DNA of 64,000 nt, from positions 23,910,359 to 23,974,358 of the forward strand of contig JBOZIK010000001.1 in the NCBI GenBank assembly GCA_051453625.1, written 5' to 3'. Below are positions 1 through 11,639 of this stretch, piece after piece; the first letter of the stretch is position 1, and every line of letters starts with the position of its first letter. The notes below the pieces were generated by a model. It ran no database searches and was not told the origin of the DNA. It saw nothing but the letters and a program-made list of their open reading frames with translations. Made by a program: the position numbers and the translations under genes. This stretch comes from Welwitschia mirabilis (Eukaryota > Gnetophyta > Gnetopsida > Welwitschiales).

Positions 1-1943
1 TAATTTTAATTCCCTATGTTGAATTTTTGTAAAACCATAGTCATTTTGGGTTTTTATTAACTTTTTTTAAGATCTTATAACTCAAAACCTTTTTTTATAG
101 AACTATAAACCCCTTTTGCTTTATCCCAAACTATTTTATGCAATTGAAATAATGTTGTCACTTTTCCTAACTAGTGCTGCTAGCATTTTTGCTTTAAATT
201 CCATGAAACTTTAATAGCATCTTTTTGTGATATATCTAAACCTTGTCAACTTATAAGTTCCCTTTAAAACTATGAAAAATCTAAAAAACATGAACTTTAA
301 ACCACAATTATGAATTATTTTCTTGAACTTAAAACATGTGTTAATCTCTAAACCTATTTCAGACACCTTTTAATTTGAATACTAAAAACCCCTATAGTCT
401 ATAGAATCAAAACTAACCTAAACACACCATAGAAGACTTCATTATATCTAGACAAACCTTTGAAAATTACCTTAAATCTCATTTGTAGTTAGATCCTCAT
501 AACTTTGATTTACAAAACCCCTATACCAAATTGCAAGAGTTTAATCCATCACCTTTTTTTAACCTTTCATGATCCCTATCCTTCGCCATTATTTTTGTAT
601 CCATCATTCTTTAATTCTTATCCTTCATCTTCCCATGAATGGCCTTTATTTCCCTTCCATATTCTTCATCATTTAACCAATACCATTCAACTTACAAACC
701 CTCTTTAAATTCCTTAGAAGATACCCTTATATGATTCATAGAAGCTCAAATGCAAACAACCAAAACCTTGAGTAGGATATTAAATAGTTAATCCAAATTA
801 CTACTTAAATCTTTAAAAAAACTAGAAGTTAAAAAACGTTCCTATATTCCCTAAATCTAGAAAATTAGAAAATGTTAAAGGAATTAGTGAGACTAAAATT
901 AATAACACCTAAATCATATTTCTTAAGAATGAGTAAAAATCCCATAATTAAACCAATGATATCATCCAAAAGGACCTTTAATTTAGACATGCCTTAGAGA
1001 GTAAGAGATTGCATGCAAATAGGTTGCATTTTGAAGTAGGATTAGACACTTTAGATGATAATGTTCAATTAGTTAAAAGTAAGTGAACATATGAGGGACA
1101 AGAAAAATTAGAATGTTATACATCAAATGATGAACTAAAAAGTGATATTAATGAAATTAACAATGTATCTATCTTTGAATCTTAACCAACGTCGCCTATG
1201 CAAAGTTGTGAGGAAGAATCCCTTAAGAATGTTAATGGAAAAAATAATATTTATCAAGATCCTAAACATAATTCATCCCTTGAAAAATATTTTTCTCAAC
1301 AATCCCTTAAGCCAATAATAACATTCTCATCTTTACCTTCTTAGTAAGATTTGAACCTTAATGAGAAAGATAAATCATCTTCATCTTTGGAACCATCTTT
1401 AATACTTTCTTTAATAATTATTCACCTACCATGGTTTCCACTTCATATTTGTCTTCACTTGAAAATGACGTCTTGCATGAGTTGTTGAACAAATAGGAAA
1501 AGGGCAAGGATTGAAATATTTTCGATTTTGAATCAAGTAATTTACTACTGATGTACTTTCTTATTTTTTTAATTCATGCATAAACATTTATGAGGATTCT
1601 ATCTCATTTTGAATGCTTTGAGTTATTTCTATTCATCATTCAATCTTGGCATTCATTATTTTGAGACTTTACATATGCAATGTCTTCAAAAAAGTCCTAA
1701 AATTTTTTTTTCCTTATATGATTTAAAATAAGGATTTTTTCAATAGATGTTCCTTTTAGGATAGATATAAGTATAAAAAATTGAAAATGTTAAAAAATTT
1801 TATGCTTGGTGCCCTTTCATACCTCAAACTACCTAGGCACTTAGAGTTAAACATTTTTAGGTAGGGAATCCTAAATATTATTCACTCTACTAAATAAATC
1901 ATCACTGCATCAAATTCCACTTTTCATTCCTTTCATTCTCACT
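1..1943. other. AT-rich left flank, no recognisable gene
   Basis: This stretch is strongly AT-rich and stops occur often in all frames. The longest open frame (505-708, 67 codons) is rich in Phe, Leu, Pro and Ser and looks like a chance frame in pyrimidine-rich DNA. Around 1010-1520 the plus strand has a faint coding look, rich in Glu, Asn and Lys, and may be a worn-out retroelement gag or spacer. I cannot assign it. The segment ends at the insertion site of the large element that follows. Confidence 0.5.
1939..1943. repeat. Left target-site duplication (TCACT)
   Basis: This 5-mer directly precedes the 5' LTR. The 5-mer after the 3' LTR (18492-18496) is CCACT. They differ by one C/T transition, as expected for an old insertion. 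Confidence 0.7.
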
Positions 1944-3072
1944 TGATAAGTAAAGATAATAATGTAAATTTTTCTTATTAATAAATATTTTTTTTTTTGA
2001 TAATTATATATTTTAGATGGTATTCAATATTCATCTTTAGTGCTTGGGTTACTATACTAGTTATTTAATATACTCATTAGTTAATAAGTTAGTTAGTTTA
2101 TATATTAGTAGGTCAGCATATAGAATTATATCATTATGTTATAGATACAAAATGCCATTTGGCATGAGAATGATGAATAAGATCAAGGTGGTAGAAATAT
2201 AACAACAAATTCAACCATAAGCCAATTCTTTAGGATTAAATAAAGAAATCAACAAAATAGAAAGGGATAAAGGGTATAAAAAAGGGACACCATAGAGAAG
2301 AGGGATATTTTAGGAAAACATCTCTAGAAATAGAACTAAGAAAGAGGTCAAAGGAAAGCTTCAAATATTCTAAACAGGATGTAGTAGCATCTCTAATGTT
2401 CCAGTATTACCTATAAAGAAAAACACAAACCTATCAGTATATCTCTGCATAACATTCTAGTATTTTAATATAAAGCTAAAAAGCTTGAGAAGTATTCTTA
2501 ACATATTTTATTACTTGAAAAAATAATATTCTCTTTTACTTACTCTTGTTTATATAGCTAAACATGGATTAGGATAATTAACAATACCCAGAAATAAGTA
2601 TTGTTTAGCATTCAGTGAAACTTCTATTATGTTTTTTCCCATTTTCTTCAATTTCCATAATGTAATATATGTAAATAGTAAACTTTAGCAATTATTAACC
2701 TAAGTAGTTCAAGTAAATTTATCATGAGTTTATCTNNNNNNNNNNNNNNNNNNNNNNNNNNNNNNNNNNNNNNNNNNNNNNNNNNNNNNNNNNNNNNNNN
2801 NNNNNNNNNNNNNNNNNNNNNNNNNNNNNNNNNNNAGTAAACTTTAGCAATTATCAACCTAAGTGGTTCAAGTAAATTTATCATGAGTTTATCTTAATGA
2901 TGTATTTTAAACTAAATGATTAGATTGTTAATGGTCTTAGCTAATTATTTAGTAAACCTCTAAATTTAATTTAATGGTTAACCTCATTTCAAATTAACAA
3001 CATCATAATTTTTTACATTTTCATCATAATTTCATATTATTTTATATATCTATTTGATAATATAAGATTTCA
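1944..3072 (+). repeat. 5' LTR of the 1.9-18.5 kb gypsy element
   Basis: It begins TGATAAGTAAAG and ends in TTTCA, matching the 3' LTR at 17515-18491 base for base apart from many transitions and small indels. A 100-N gap (2736-2835) interrupts it, and the 59 bp before the gap recur after it. Without the gap and the extra copy the length is about 970 bp, close to the 977 bp of the partner. The two LTRs are clearly diverged, so the insertion is old. Confidence 0.9.
2677..2894. repeat. Direct 59-bp copies flanking a 100-N gap
   Basis: Positions 2677-2735 and 2836-2894 are the same sequence with two visible transitions, separated by exactly 100 N. The partner LTR has this segment once (near 18258-18312). 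The second copy is therefore most likely an unmerged contig end or other haplotype. Confidence 0.8.
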
Positions 3073-3078
3073 TCATTT

Positions 3079-3090
3079 TGGCACTAGAAG
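3079..3090 (+). promoter_or_regulatory. Primer-binding site (TGGCACTAGAAG)
   Basis: It lies six bases after the 5' LTR end, where reverse transcription is primed, and starts with the TGG expected of a match to a tRNA 3' CCA end. I cannot name the priming tRNA with confidence. An undecayed form would probably read TGGCGCTAGAAG. Confidence 0.6.
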
Positions 3091-3621
3091 TATGCTGTCC
3101 TAAAGCCAAGTAGTAGAGGTAAAGAAGTCTATAATCCAATAGGATCATAAAGGAAAATGGTAAAATGAGAGAGGTAAGTTTGTTAAAAACCCATAAAAAT
3201 ATGATTTAAATGAATAGACTGGAAGTAGGATTAAAATATAAATAGAAGAAAAAGATTTTATTATGGATGAAACCATATTGGAAAGACAATGAAAGAACAA
3301 ATCTTTCTTGAATTAATGAGTGAAATAGAATAGCAGTTGCTTACTTTTCTTAAATCACCTATCACTTAAGGAGAATCTTTTCAAATACTTAAATAAATAA
3401 ACCTGAAAAGAAATTTATAGTAAGATATTATTAGGAAGATTATAGAGATTTAAAACCTTTAAATTATTAAACTCATTGGTTAGAATATTTAAGACCTATT
3501 AATCCTATATCCTTAGAGTACCCCAAAAAAGTGAGAAATATAAATATAATATCAATACCCACTTTTGAGGGAAAGAAATTAGAAGAACCTCTATTGCATT
3601 TAAGTTTAATTAATGCCTTTG

Positions 3622-5344
3622 TAGGATCATGAACCCTAGAGGGGGGTGAATAGGACTTCTAAAAAATTTAAATAATTATTACTTTCAAAAGAAATTATGT
3701 ATAAAAATATATAACAAAATGAAATCAAAAAGCAAAACCAAAGCAAATGCACAAGACAAGATTTATAATGGTTTGGGATACACCCTACTCCACTCTCAAA
3801 AAATAGTCAATGACCAAGACTATTCTGGATCTTTATTGCATCACTATGCACTAGGTTTTTAAGGTTAATCTTNNNNNNNNNNNNNNNNNNNNNNNNNNNN
3901 NNNNNNNNNNNNNNNNNNNNNNNNNNNNNNNNNNNNNNNNNNNNNNNNNNNNNNNNNNNNNNNNNNNNNNNNNNNNNNNNNNNNNNNNNNNNNNNNNNNN
4001 NNNNNNNNNNNNNNNNNNNNNNNNNNNNNNNNNNNNNNNNNNNNNNNNNNNNNNNNNNNNNNNNNNNNNNNNNNNNNNNNNNNNNNNNNNNNNNNNNNNN
4101 NNNNNNNNNNNNNNNNNNNNNNNNNNNNNNNNNNNNNNNNNNNNNNNNNNNNNNNNNNNNNNNNNNNNNNNNNNNNNNNNNNNNNNNNNNNNNNNNNNNN
4201 NNNNNNNNNNNNNNNNNNNNNNNNNNNNNNNNNNNNNNNNNNNNNNNNNNNNNNNNNNNNNNNNNNNNNNNNNNNNNNNNNNNNNNNNNNNNNNNNNNNN
4301 NNNNNNNNNNNNNNNNNNNNNNNNNNNNNNNNNNNNNNNNNNNNNNNNNNNNNNNNNNNNNNNNNNNNNNNNNNNNNNNNNNNNNNNNNNNNNNNNNNNN
4401 NNNNNNNNNNNNNNNNNNNNNNNNNNNNNNNNNNNNNNNNNNNNNNNNNNNNNNNNNNNNNNNNNNNNNNNNNNNNNNNNNNNNNNNNNNNNNNNNNNNN
4501 NNNNNNNNNNNNNNNNNNNNNNNNNNNNNNNNNNNNNNNNNNNNNNNNNNNNNNNNNNNNNNNNNNNNNNNNNNNNNNNNNTTAGAAAATGCACAATGGT
4601 GATTGAGAGAATGAAGCCTCTATGCTCTAAATCACTCAAGTGAAAGAACTGATAATGGAGCCTTATTACTTAGATTTGATACAAAGATAAGTGCTAAGTA
4701 AGAGAAGAATGATAGTACAAAAATAAGCCTTTTAGATCAAGAGTGCAGTATTCCTTTTCAAAAATGAATTTTAATCTCAATTCCTAGGGTGTTTTGAGTG
4801 TTGTCTCTTATTCATAGATTTCCCCAAAATATAACTGTTTAATTAGATGGGCACAAATCTAACATTTGTAATGGATATATTTGTTGTTATAACAGTTAGA
4901 AAATTGCTTTAAAATTTTTACTTCCACGCTAACCAGTCAACCCCTTGAAATATCCGATCGACCCAAGATCTAGTCGCCCTTATAGAAATGTTTGGTCGCC
5001 CTTATTTGGCTCAGATTTTAATAGTATGCTCATTAGGTCACCCTTACAGAAATGTTGGGTTGACCTAACAATGTTCAGTCACCCTTATAAAAATGTTGGG
5101 TAGACCTAACAATGTCTGGTCGCCCTTACAAAAATGTTAGGTTGACCCCACTTGAAGTATCCTTACTTAGAACATGTTCAAATATTTCTATCTTTTGGAT
5201 ATTGATTCAGCAGTTTCTTGCACCTTTAAAATCACTTTTAATTCTATAAAAATCATATTAGTTTAAATCAATTAGCAAAAATAAAATCCTAATAGCCTTC
5301 TACAAAGTAAGTTAACTTGATTTATAATCGAATTTTCTGAAGTA
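3622..5344. mobile_element. Solo LTR inserted in gag, flanked by CTTTG duplications
   Basis: The 5-mer CTTTG occurs at 3617-3621 and 5345-5349, exactly where the gag reading frame stops and resumes. The insert starts TAGGATCATGAACC and ends AAGTA. TG and CA ends decayed to TA would explain both edges. Near its start is the tract CTAGAGGGGGGTGAATAGG, which I recognise from many plant LTR sequences. No retroelement coding is visible in the sequenced parts, so a solo LTR is the simplest reading. A 709-N gap (3873-4581) hides the middle, so a longer element cannot be excluded. Confidence 0.75.
4965..5155. repeat. 41-bp tandem repeat inside the solo LTR
   Basis: A unit of the form GGTCRCCCTTAYARAAATGTT plus a GGTTGACCTAACAATGTTC-like half recurs at about 5036, 5077 and 5118, exactly 41 bp apart, with partial copies upstream from 4965. 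Copies differ mainly by transitions. Confidence 0.8.
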
Positions 5345-6629
5345 CTTTGCTTTTTCTTTAAAGGGGATGCTCAATTATGGTATCATAAAAATCCTAATCA
5401 TGTTTTTAGTTCATGTGGACTAGTAAGAATGCTTTCTTAGCTGAATTTTAATCCATAAGGATAGTTGAAGATTTAAAAGAATAAATTTTGAATATTAAAT
5501 GGAAAGATAATGAAAGGTTTTACAAGTTCATGAATAGTTATAATATATTATTAGTTAAATATTCTAACCATAGAATTACAACTAAAGAATGAGTCAAATC
5601 TTAATCTAGAGGATTAAAAAGTTAAACTTTGAAATAATTAGATTTACTATATAAAGAAATCATCAAGACAATGAATATTTAAGAGGTAGGAGAAGCTATT
5701 ACTCAATTTTATAACATAAGTTAAGGATGGAAGCAAGAAAGTGTAAAGAAGAAAAGGATAAATCAAGTATTTATAAAAAATTAAATGGTAGTATGTATAA
5801 TTCAAAGTATATCAATCGTATGAAAGAAGTATCTAAAAAGATAACTAATAGTATGATGGGAAAATTTGATTAACTCGATATACAACACTTTAAAGAGGAA
5901 GAAGGACCTATATGTAAACACCATGAAGAAGATAATAATGAAGGAATAGAATATCCCTAGATGTAGGAATTTGTTCATTACTTGGATATTAATAGAGTAG
6001 ATAAAAATATATTAGACCAACTTGAAGAAAGAAAAAAAACCGTATCCTTATTAAAGTATAAAATGATAAGGTAAGTCAAAAAATCATTTGCAAAGGTACG
6101 TAGATTGTAAAAGGCAAGAGTAATATGATTATTATAGAAATTAGAGAAACAAAGATTCAAACTACACAAAAGAAAAATCAAAAGCAGGGAAGAAAGAGGG
6201 AAAATCCTTACTCAACCTCAACCAAATACAAGGGAAGCAATAAGATAAAAGGGAAAAAATTGAATATCTCTCTAGTTGTTGAAGGAATAAATATAGGAAA
6301 GGAAGCAATACTTGATACATTAGTGGATCCTCTACTATTTTTAATGAGAATTAAACAAATAGAACATCTTGAAAAGGATACAAAATATTTAATAAAGGCT
6401 TTAGAAGATACAACAATATCATTACCTCTTTTAAAATTACTTAAAGATGTATCTATTTATTAGAAGCAAATGAAGAGCATGTGCTTAAAACAAAGGAATA
6501 ACAAAGGAAAGTAAGAAGGAAAAATAAATCAAGATGGTTATGAAAGATCAAGTTTCTTGAACTTCCACTTAAGTTCTTCAAAATCAATAGCATGAAAAAT
6601 ATAGTAATTCAGAAGCACCTATGGGAGAT

Positions 6630-6960
6630 ATAAAAATTAATGGAAAGCTCAAAATAAAAGCACTTGTGGATTTAAAAGCAAGTTTTAATGTAATGGCATA
6701 TGAAACTTATGAGGAATTTGGAAAGCCAAAATTGATACCTTACTAAGGAAAACTGTACCTGACTAATGGTTTAGTAGTAATATTAGAAGGAGTTATAAAG
6801 AATATACCCATCAAACTCAAGGGATTTATCTACTTAATAGATATTTTAGTAATGACAGCTCAAAGAGATATTGATGTAGTAATTTTAGAAAGACCTTGAA
6901 TGGCTATTACAGATGCTACTACTTGTTCTAAAAAAGTGGTAATGAAAATTAGTTAAGAAG
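6630..6960 (+). pseudogene. Aspartic protease remnant of the gypsy polyprotein
   Basis: The plus strand reads KIKALVDLKASFNVMAYE, followed by a Tyr/Glu-rich helix-like segment (YEEFGKPKLIP). This matches the plant gypsy protease layout ALVDxGASxNxM. The catalytic D is present, but the DTG/DSG triad reads DLK and later frames contain stops, so it is inactive. It lies between gag and RT as expected. Confidence 0.75.
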
Positions 6961-7651
6961 ATCTTAAGAAAGAGATCAAGTTATCTGATACAAGGCTATG
7001 GAGGAGATGGTGCATAATACAGAAGCTTGAATCAATCCAATTCTGATAGAAGAGGTTAGTATGATGTTAAATAAGAAAAATGGAAAAAAATATGAAGGAG
7101 AAAGCCTGACATCTTAAGAAATAGNNNNNNNNNNNNNNNNNNNNNNNNNNNNNNNNNNNNNNNNNNNNNNNNNNNNNNNNNNNNNNNNNNNNNNNNNNNN
7201 NNNNNNNNNNNNNNNNNNNNNNNNNNNNNNNNNNNNNNNNNNNNNNNNNNNNNNNNNNNNNNNNNNNNNNNNNNNNNNNNNNNNNNNNNNNNNNNNNNNN
7301 NNNNNNNNNNNNNNNNNNNNNNNNNNNNNNNNNNNNNNNNNNNNNNNNNNNNNNNNNNNNNNNNNNNNNNNNNNNNNNNNNNNNNNNNNNNNNNNNNNNN
7401 NNNNNNNNNNNNNNNNNNNNNNNNNNNNNNNNNNNNNNNNNNNNNNNNNNNNNNNNNNNNNNNNNNNNNNNNNNNNNNNNNNNNNNNNNNNNNNNNNNNN
7501 NNNNNNNNNNNNNNNNNNNNNNNNNNNNNNNNNNNNNNNNNNNNNNNNNNNNNNNNNNNNNNNNNNNNNNNNNNNNNNNNNNNNNNNNNNNNNNNNNNNN
7601 NNNNNNNNNNNNNNNNNNNNNNNNNNNNNNNNNNNNNNNNNNNNNNNNNNN

Positions 7652-8110
7652 TAAGCCAAGACAATTTTTACTTATCATTAGGATACTTATGCCTATAAAG
7701 TATTACAATTTGGGTTATGTAATGCCCCTGCTACCTTCTAAAGGTTAGTAAATAGTTTTTTTTTAAGGATATGATAGGAAGATTTTTTGAATTATTTATA
7801 TATTATTTCTAAACTTTTAAAAATAATTTTGATGAGTCACTTGATAGATTAGAAAGAGTTTTAGAAACATGTAAAGAGAAATGCCTAAAACTTAGCTAGT
7901 TAAAAAGTCATCTTATGATGACAGAAGGCATAGTTTTAAGAATAAAATATCTCAAAAAAGGATTGATACTACTAAACAAAAAATTAAAGTTATAAAATAT
8001 ATCTTACCCCCCACTAAACTAAAACTGTTAAGATATTTCTTAGGGCATGTTGGATATTATTAAAGATTTGTATCTAACTTTAGTAAAATTGCTAAACCTC
8101 TGAGTAACAT
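7652..8110 (+). pseudogene. Reverse transcriptase remnant (C-terminal half)
   Basis: The 527-N gap (7125-7651) hides the first half of RT. Just after it the plus strand reads QFGLCNAPATF, a stop (CAA/CAG to TAA), then RLVN, the conserved RT block that precedes the catalytic YxDD. Further on is a thumb-like LDRLERVLETCKEKCLKL. The YLDD box at about 7790-7810 is frameshifted or decayed. Confidence 0.85.
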
Positions 8111-8149
8111 TTTAAAGAAAGATGTGTAATATAATTGGACTAATAAATG

Positions 8150-8600
8150 TCAAAGTTTCTATCAAAATTTAAAAGATAAACTTTCATCAGCATTTATTTT
8201 ATGGGTATCCAATTGGACAAGACCATTCCACATTATGATCAATGCATCTAGTCATGCTATAAAAGCTGTTTTGGGGAAAAAGATAAAAACAATAAAATAT
8301 ATGCTGTTGTCTATATTAGTAAGAACCTTAAACCTACTTAACAAAATTGCATAGTAACTAAAAAACAGTTGCTAATAGAAGCAATGTCATTATAAAAATT
8401 CAAACATTATATTTTAGGTTATGAAGTATAAGTTCATACAGACCATAGTGCTATTAGAATTTTCATGAATAAAAAAGAAGCTAAGTCAAGAATTATGAGG
8501 TGGATATTATTAATGAAATAATTTGACTTAAAAATTATTATTAGAAGAGGGACAAAAAATGTAGTAGTAAATCATCTCTCAAGATTAGAATTTCCTGATG
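8150..8600 (+). pseudogene. RNase H remnant
   Basis: In order along the plus strand are a decayed DAS box (INASSHAIKAVL, 8238-8275), a segment where the Q.NY..TEKELLA block should be, and the TDH box (VHTDHSAIRIFM, near 8435-8470). The strongest match is the block KEAKSRIMRWILLM, a stop, then FDLKIII and NVVVNHLSRL (8475-8590). This last block is characteristic of the plant Athila/Tat branch. It would remove RNA from RNA:DNA hybrids, but here it is broken by stops and frameshifts. Confidence 0.9.
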
Positions 8601-8962
8601 AAGAACAAATAAATATAAGAGATGAATTTCTAGATAAACATCTCTTTCAAGTAAAAATCAGTTCATGGTATCCTAACATAGTAAATTTTATTATAAGTAA
8701 TAAATTACCATATTTTAATAATTATTATGAAAGAAAAAAATATTACTAAGAGAATCTAGAGACTAAATATGACATGATAAAATGTTATTAAAAGATATAA
8801 AGATCATGTTATTAGAACATATGTGAAAGAAAATTTGCTAGAAGAAATTCTAGAGGAAGCTCATAAGAGAGGAAAAGGAGAACATTATGGTGAAGAAAAA
8901 TGAGGATAAAAATTTTTCATATAGGATATTACTGGCTCACAATATTCAAAGATTCAAATAAT

Positions 8963-9518
8963 TATGTCTAGGGTTGTGATAAGTATCAAAGAGAGGAAGC
9001 CTTTAACCAANNNNNNNNNNNNNNNNNNNNNNNNNNNNNNNNNNNNNNNNNNNNNNNNNNNNNNNNNNNNNNNNNNNNNNNNNNNNNNNNNNNNNNNNNN
9101 NNNNNNNNNNNNNNNNNNNNNNNNNNNNNNNNNNNNNNNNNNNNNNNNNNNNNNNNNNNNNNNNNNNNNNNNNNNNNNNNNNNNNNNNNNNNNNNNNNNN
9201 NNNNNNNNNNNNNNNNNNNNNNNNNNNNNNNNNNNNNNNNNNNNNNNNNNNNNNNNNNNNNNNNNNNNNNNNNNNNNNNNNNNNNNNNNNNNNNNNNNNN
9301 NNNNNNNNNNNNNNNNNNNNNNNNNNNNNNNNNNNNNNNNNNNNNNNNNNNNNNNNNNNNNNNNNNNNNNNNNNNNNNNNNNNNNNNNNNNNNNNNNNNN
9401 NNNNNNNNNNNNNNNNNNNNNNNNNNNNNNNNNNNNNNNNNNNNNNNNNNNNNNNNNNNNNNNNNNNNNNTATGTCCAGAGTTGTGATAAGTATCAAAGA
9501 GAGGAAGCCTTTAACCAA
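8963..9518. repeat. 48-bp copies flanking a 460-N gap
   Basis: Positions 8963-9010 and 9471-9518 are nearly identical and both encode the integrase zinc-finger end. The integrase has only one such segment, so the duplication is probably an assembly artefact. Confidence 0.8.
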
Positions 9519-9810
9519 AGATTAGAAATGCCACAATAATGGATCCAATTAATTAAACCTTTTAATGTCTAGGAAATAGATTTCATTGGACCTATGAATT
9601 CTTCCTCCTATGAAACAACATATATTTTGGTGTACATTTTGTTTATTTTACTAAGTGGGTAAAGGCTGAGGCTGTATCTTATTATTTTTTTCAAATTGTA
9701 GTTACCTTTTTCCTTAGGAATATTATCTATTGGTTGGGAGTCCCTTGATGCCTTATATCTGATAGAGGGGCTCATTTTACAAGTGAAATTTCCAAGAAAC
9801 TCTTAACTAA

Positions 9811-10650
9811 ACATGGAATCCATCGTAAAATCTCTACTTTATATCATCCTTAATCTAGTAGCTAAGTTGAAGTGATTAACAAAAAAATTAATAGAATATT
9901 AATAAAAGTTATAAATAGTAAGAAAACAAATTGGACTGAAAAATTAAATGAAGCTTTATGGGCTTACAAAATAACATGAAAGCATAGCATAGGATTTACA
10001 TCATATGAATTGATCTATGGAAAAAGATCTATTTTGCTAATTAAATTTAGATTAAAAAACTTTAATTTTGATAAGGAACTAATGTATAATTTGGATATAG
10101 CTCAAGAAGAATGGATAGAAAACATGAATATTTTAGATGAAAATAGAAAGCTCTTTTTTATAAAGAACTTATATAACAAANNNNNNNNNNNNNNNNNNNN
10201 NNNNNNNNNNNNNNNNNNNNNNNNNNNNNNNNNNNNNNNNNNNNNNNNNNNNNNNNNNNNNNNNNNNNNNNNNNNNNNNNACATGGAATCCATCATAAAA
10301 TCTTTACTTTATATCATCCTTAATCTAGTAGCTAAGTTAAAGTGATTAACAAAAAAATTAATAGAATATTAACAAAAGTTATAAATAGTAAGAAAAAAAA
10401 TTGGACTGAAAAATTAAATGAAGCTTTATGGGCTTACAAAATAACATGAAAACATAGCATAGGATTTACATCATATGAATTGATCTATGGAAAAAGATTT
10501 ATTTTGCTAATTAAATTTAGAATAAAAAACTTTAATTTTGATAAAGAACTAATGTATAATTTGGATATAGCTCAAGAAGAATGGATAGAAAATATGAATA
10601 TTTTAAATGAAAATAGAAAGCTCTTTTGTGTAAAGAACTTATATAACAAA
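9811..10650. repeat. 370-bp copies flanking a 100-N gap
   Basis: Positions 9811-10180 and 10281-10650 are equal in length and nearly identical. The few differences are mostly G/A or C/T. Both encode the same part of integrase, which cannot naturally occur twice in one protein. Confidence 0.85.
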
Positions 10651-10739
10651 AAAATATATATATTATGATAATAAAATTAGAAAAACCAATTTTAAGAAAT
10701 ATAAAAAATTACTTAGTAACTTATACTATAACAAAAAAT

Positions 10740-11310
10740 TTAGAAAATGAAATAATAGAGGTATATGATCCAGATGAAAAGGTAACCTACCAAGTAAATG
10801 AGTATAAGATAAAATGTATTGTGATCATAAATCATTGCTTTATTATTTAGAAAACCTTAATAGGGTAAAAATAATACTTTCAATTTACTTATAAAATAAA
10901 AAATTTTATACTAGATAATAAAGAATGTATTCTTTCTTTAGAGTTTATTCAAGCTATTAATTTATTAAGCTATTTAAGATAAATTTAATGACTTTGAAAT
11001 AAGAAGCTAAGTTGGTAAGTCTTCAACAGGAGAAAGTGCATTATCCTTATGAAAAATATTAGGAAGACATGTTTTATCACATAACAGAATATATTTNNNN
11101 NNNNNNNNNNNNNNNNNNNNNNNNNNNNNNNNNNNNNNNNNNNNNNNNNNNNNNNNNNNNNNNNNNNNNNNNNNNNNNNNNNNNNNNNNNNNNNNNAGGT
11201 AACCTACCAAGTAAATGGGTATAAAATAAAATGTATTGTGATCATAAATCTTTGCTTTATTATTTAGAAAACCCAAATAGGGTAAAAATAATACTTTCAA
11301 TTTACTTATA
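10740..11310 (+). pseudogene. Integrase C-terminal tail, present in two assembly copies
   Basis: The reading VYDPDEKVTYQVNEYKIK (10760-10815) resembles the end of Athila polyproteins, where a short KVNG/RLK-type segment closes the integrase. The same sequence appears after the 100-N gap from 11197 (VTYQVNGYKIK). Copy lengths (10780-11096 and 11197 to about 11505) agree. Confidence 0.6.
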
Positions 11311-11505
11311 AAATAAAAAATTTTATACTAGATAATAAAGAATGTGTTCTTTCTTTAGAGTTTATTCAAGCTATCAATTTATTAAGCTATTTAAGATAAA
11401 TTTAATGACTTTGAAATAAGTTGGTAAGTCTTCAACAGGAGAAAGTGTATTATCCTTATTACAAAGATTGGGAAGACATGTTTCATCACATAACAGAATA
11501 CATTT
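10780..11505. repeat. About 310-bp copies flanking a 100-N gap
   Basis: Positions 10780-11096 and 11197 to about 11505 align throughout, with scattered transitions and one small indel near 11000/11417. The gap is exactly 100 N. This is the third such duplicated gap flank in this element. Confidence 0.85.
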
Positions 11506-11639
11506 TGAGGAATACACATAAAACCAAAAAACAAAACATAGTGTTCCACTGTAAGTGCTCAGGGCAAATATCCCTAAGAGGGGCCTTTGATAATGTAATA
11601 CAATAGATGTGAGAGCTCCACTAAGGGGTTATTCAATCA

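Larger units (their letters stand above)
3420..6580 (+). pseudogene. gag remnant, split by a solo LTR
   Basis: The plus strand before 3621 reads through a motif like FEGKKLEEPLLHLSLINAF. After the insertion at 3622-5344 the reading resumes with FKGDAQLWYHKNP, the typical hydrophobic/Trp core of retrotransposon gag. From about 5400 to 6120 the frame is riddled with stops. At 6125-6463 a 112-codon Lys/Glu-rich stretch is open, probably gag C-terminus or linker before protease. Gag would form the cytoplasmic virus-like particle. This copy is non-functional. Confidence 0.7.
8820..10660 (+). pseudogene. Integrase remnant with visible D, D-35-E
   Basis: The zinc-binding part ends at CDKYQREE (9477-9503), with the last Cys of the HHCC motif changed to Tyr. 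The core follows. DFIGP (about 9570) carries the first Asp. ISDRGAHFTSE has its Asp codon at 9761-9763. VEVIN has the Glu codon at 9869-9871, so 35 residues separate them. The block NWTEKLNEALWAYKIT and SYELIYGK follow, typical of Athila integrases. Stops replace Gln codons (YHP-stop-SS-stop-VEV). Positions 9811-10180 recur at 10281-10650 around a 100-N gap, so the real gene is shorter than the span given. Confidence 0.9.

Noticed and set aside
505-708. 67-codon Pro/Phe/Ser-rich plus-strand frame
   Set aside because: Low-complexity, pyrimidine-rich composition with no homology signal or context.
3851-4639. Long frames over N runs (also 7056-7678, 8964-9539, 25920-26444, 27241-27685, 30914-31561, 32272-32791, 32954-33856)
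   Set aside because: They consist almost wholly of undetermined bases and carry no coding evidence.
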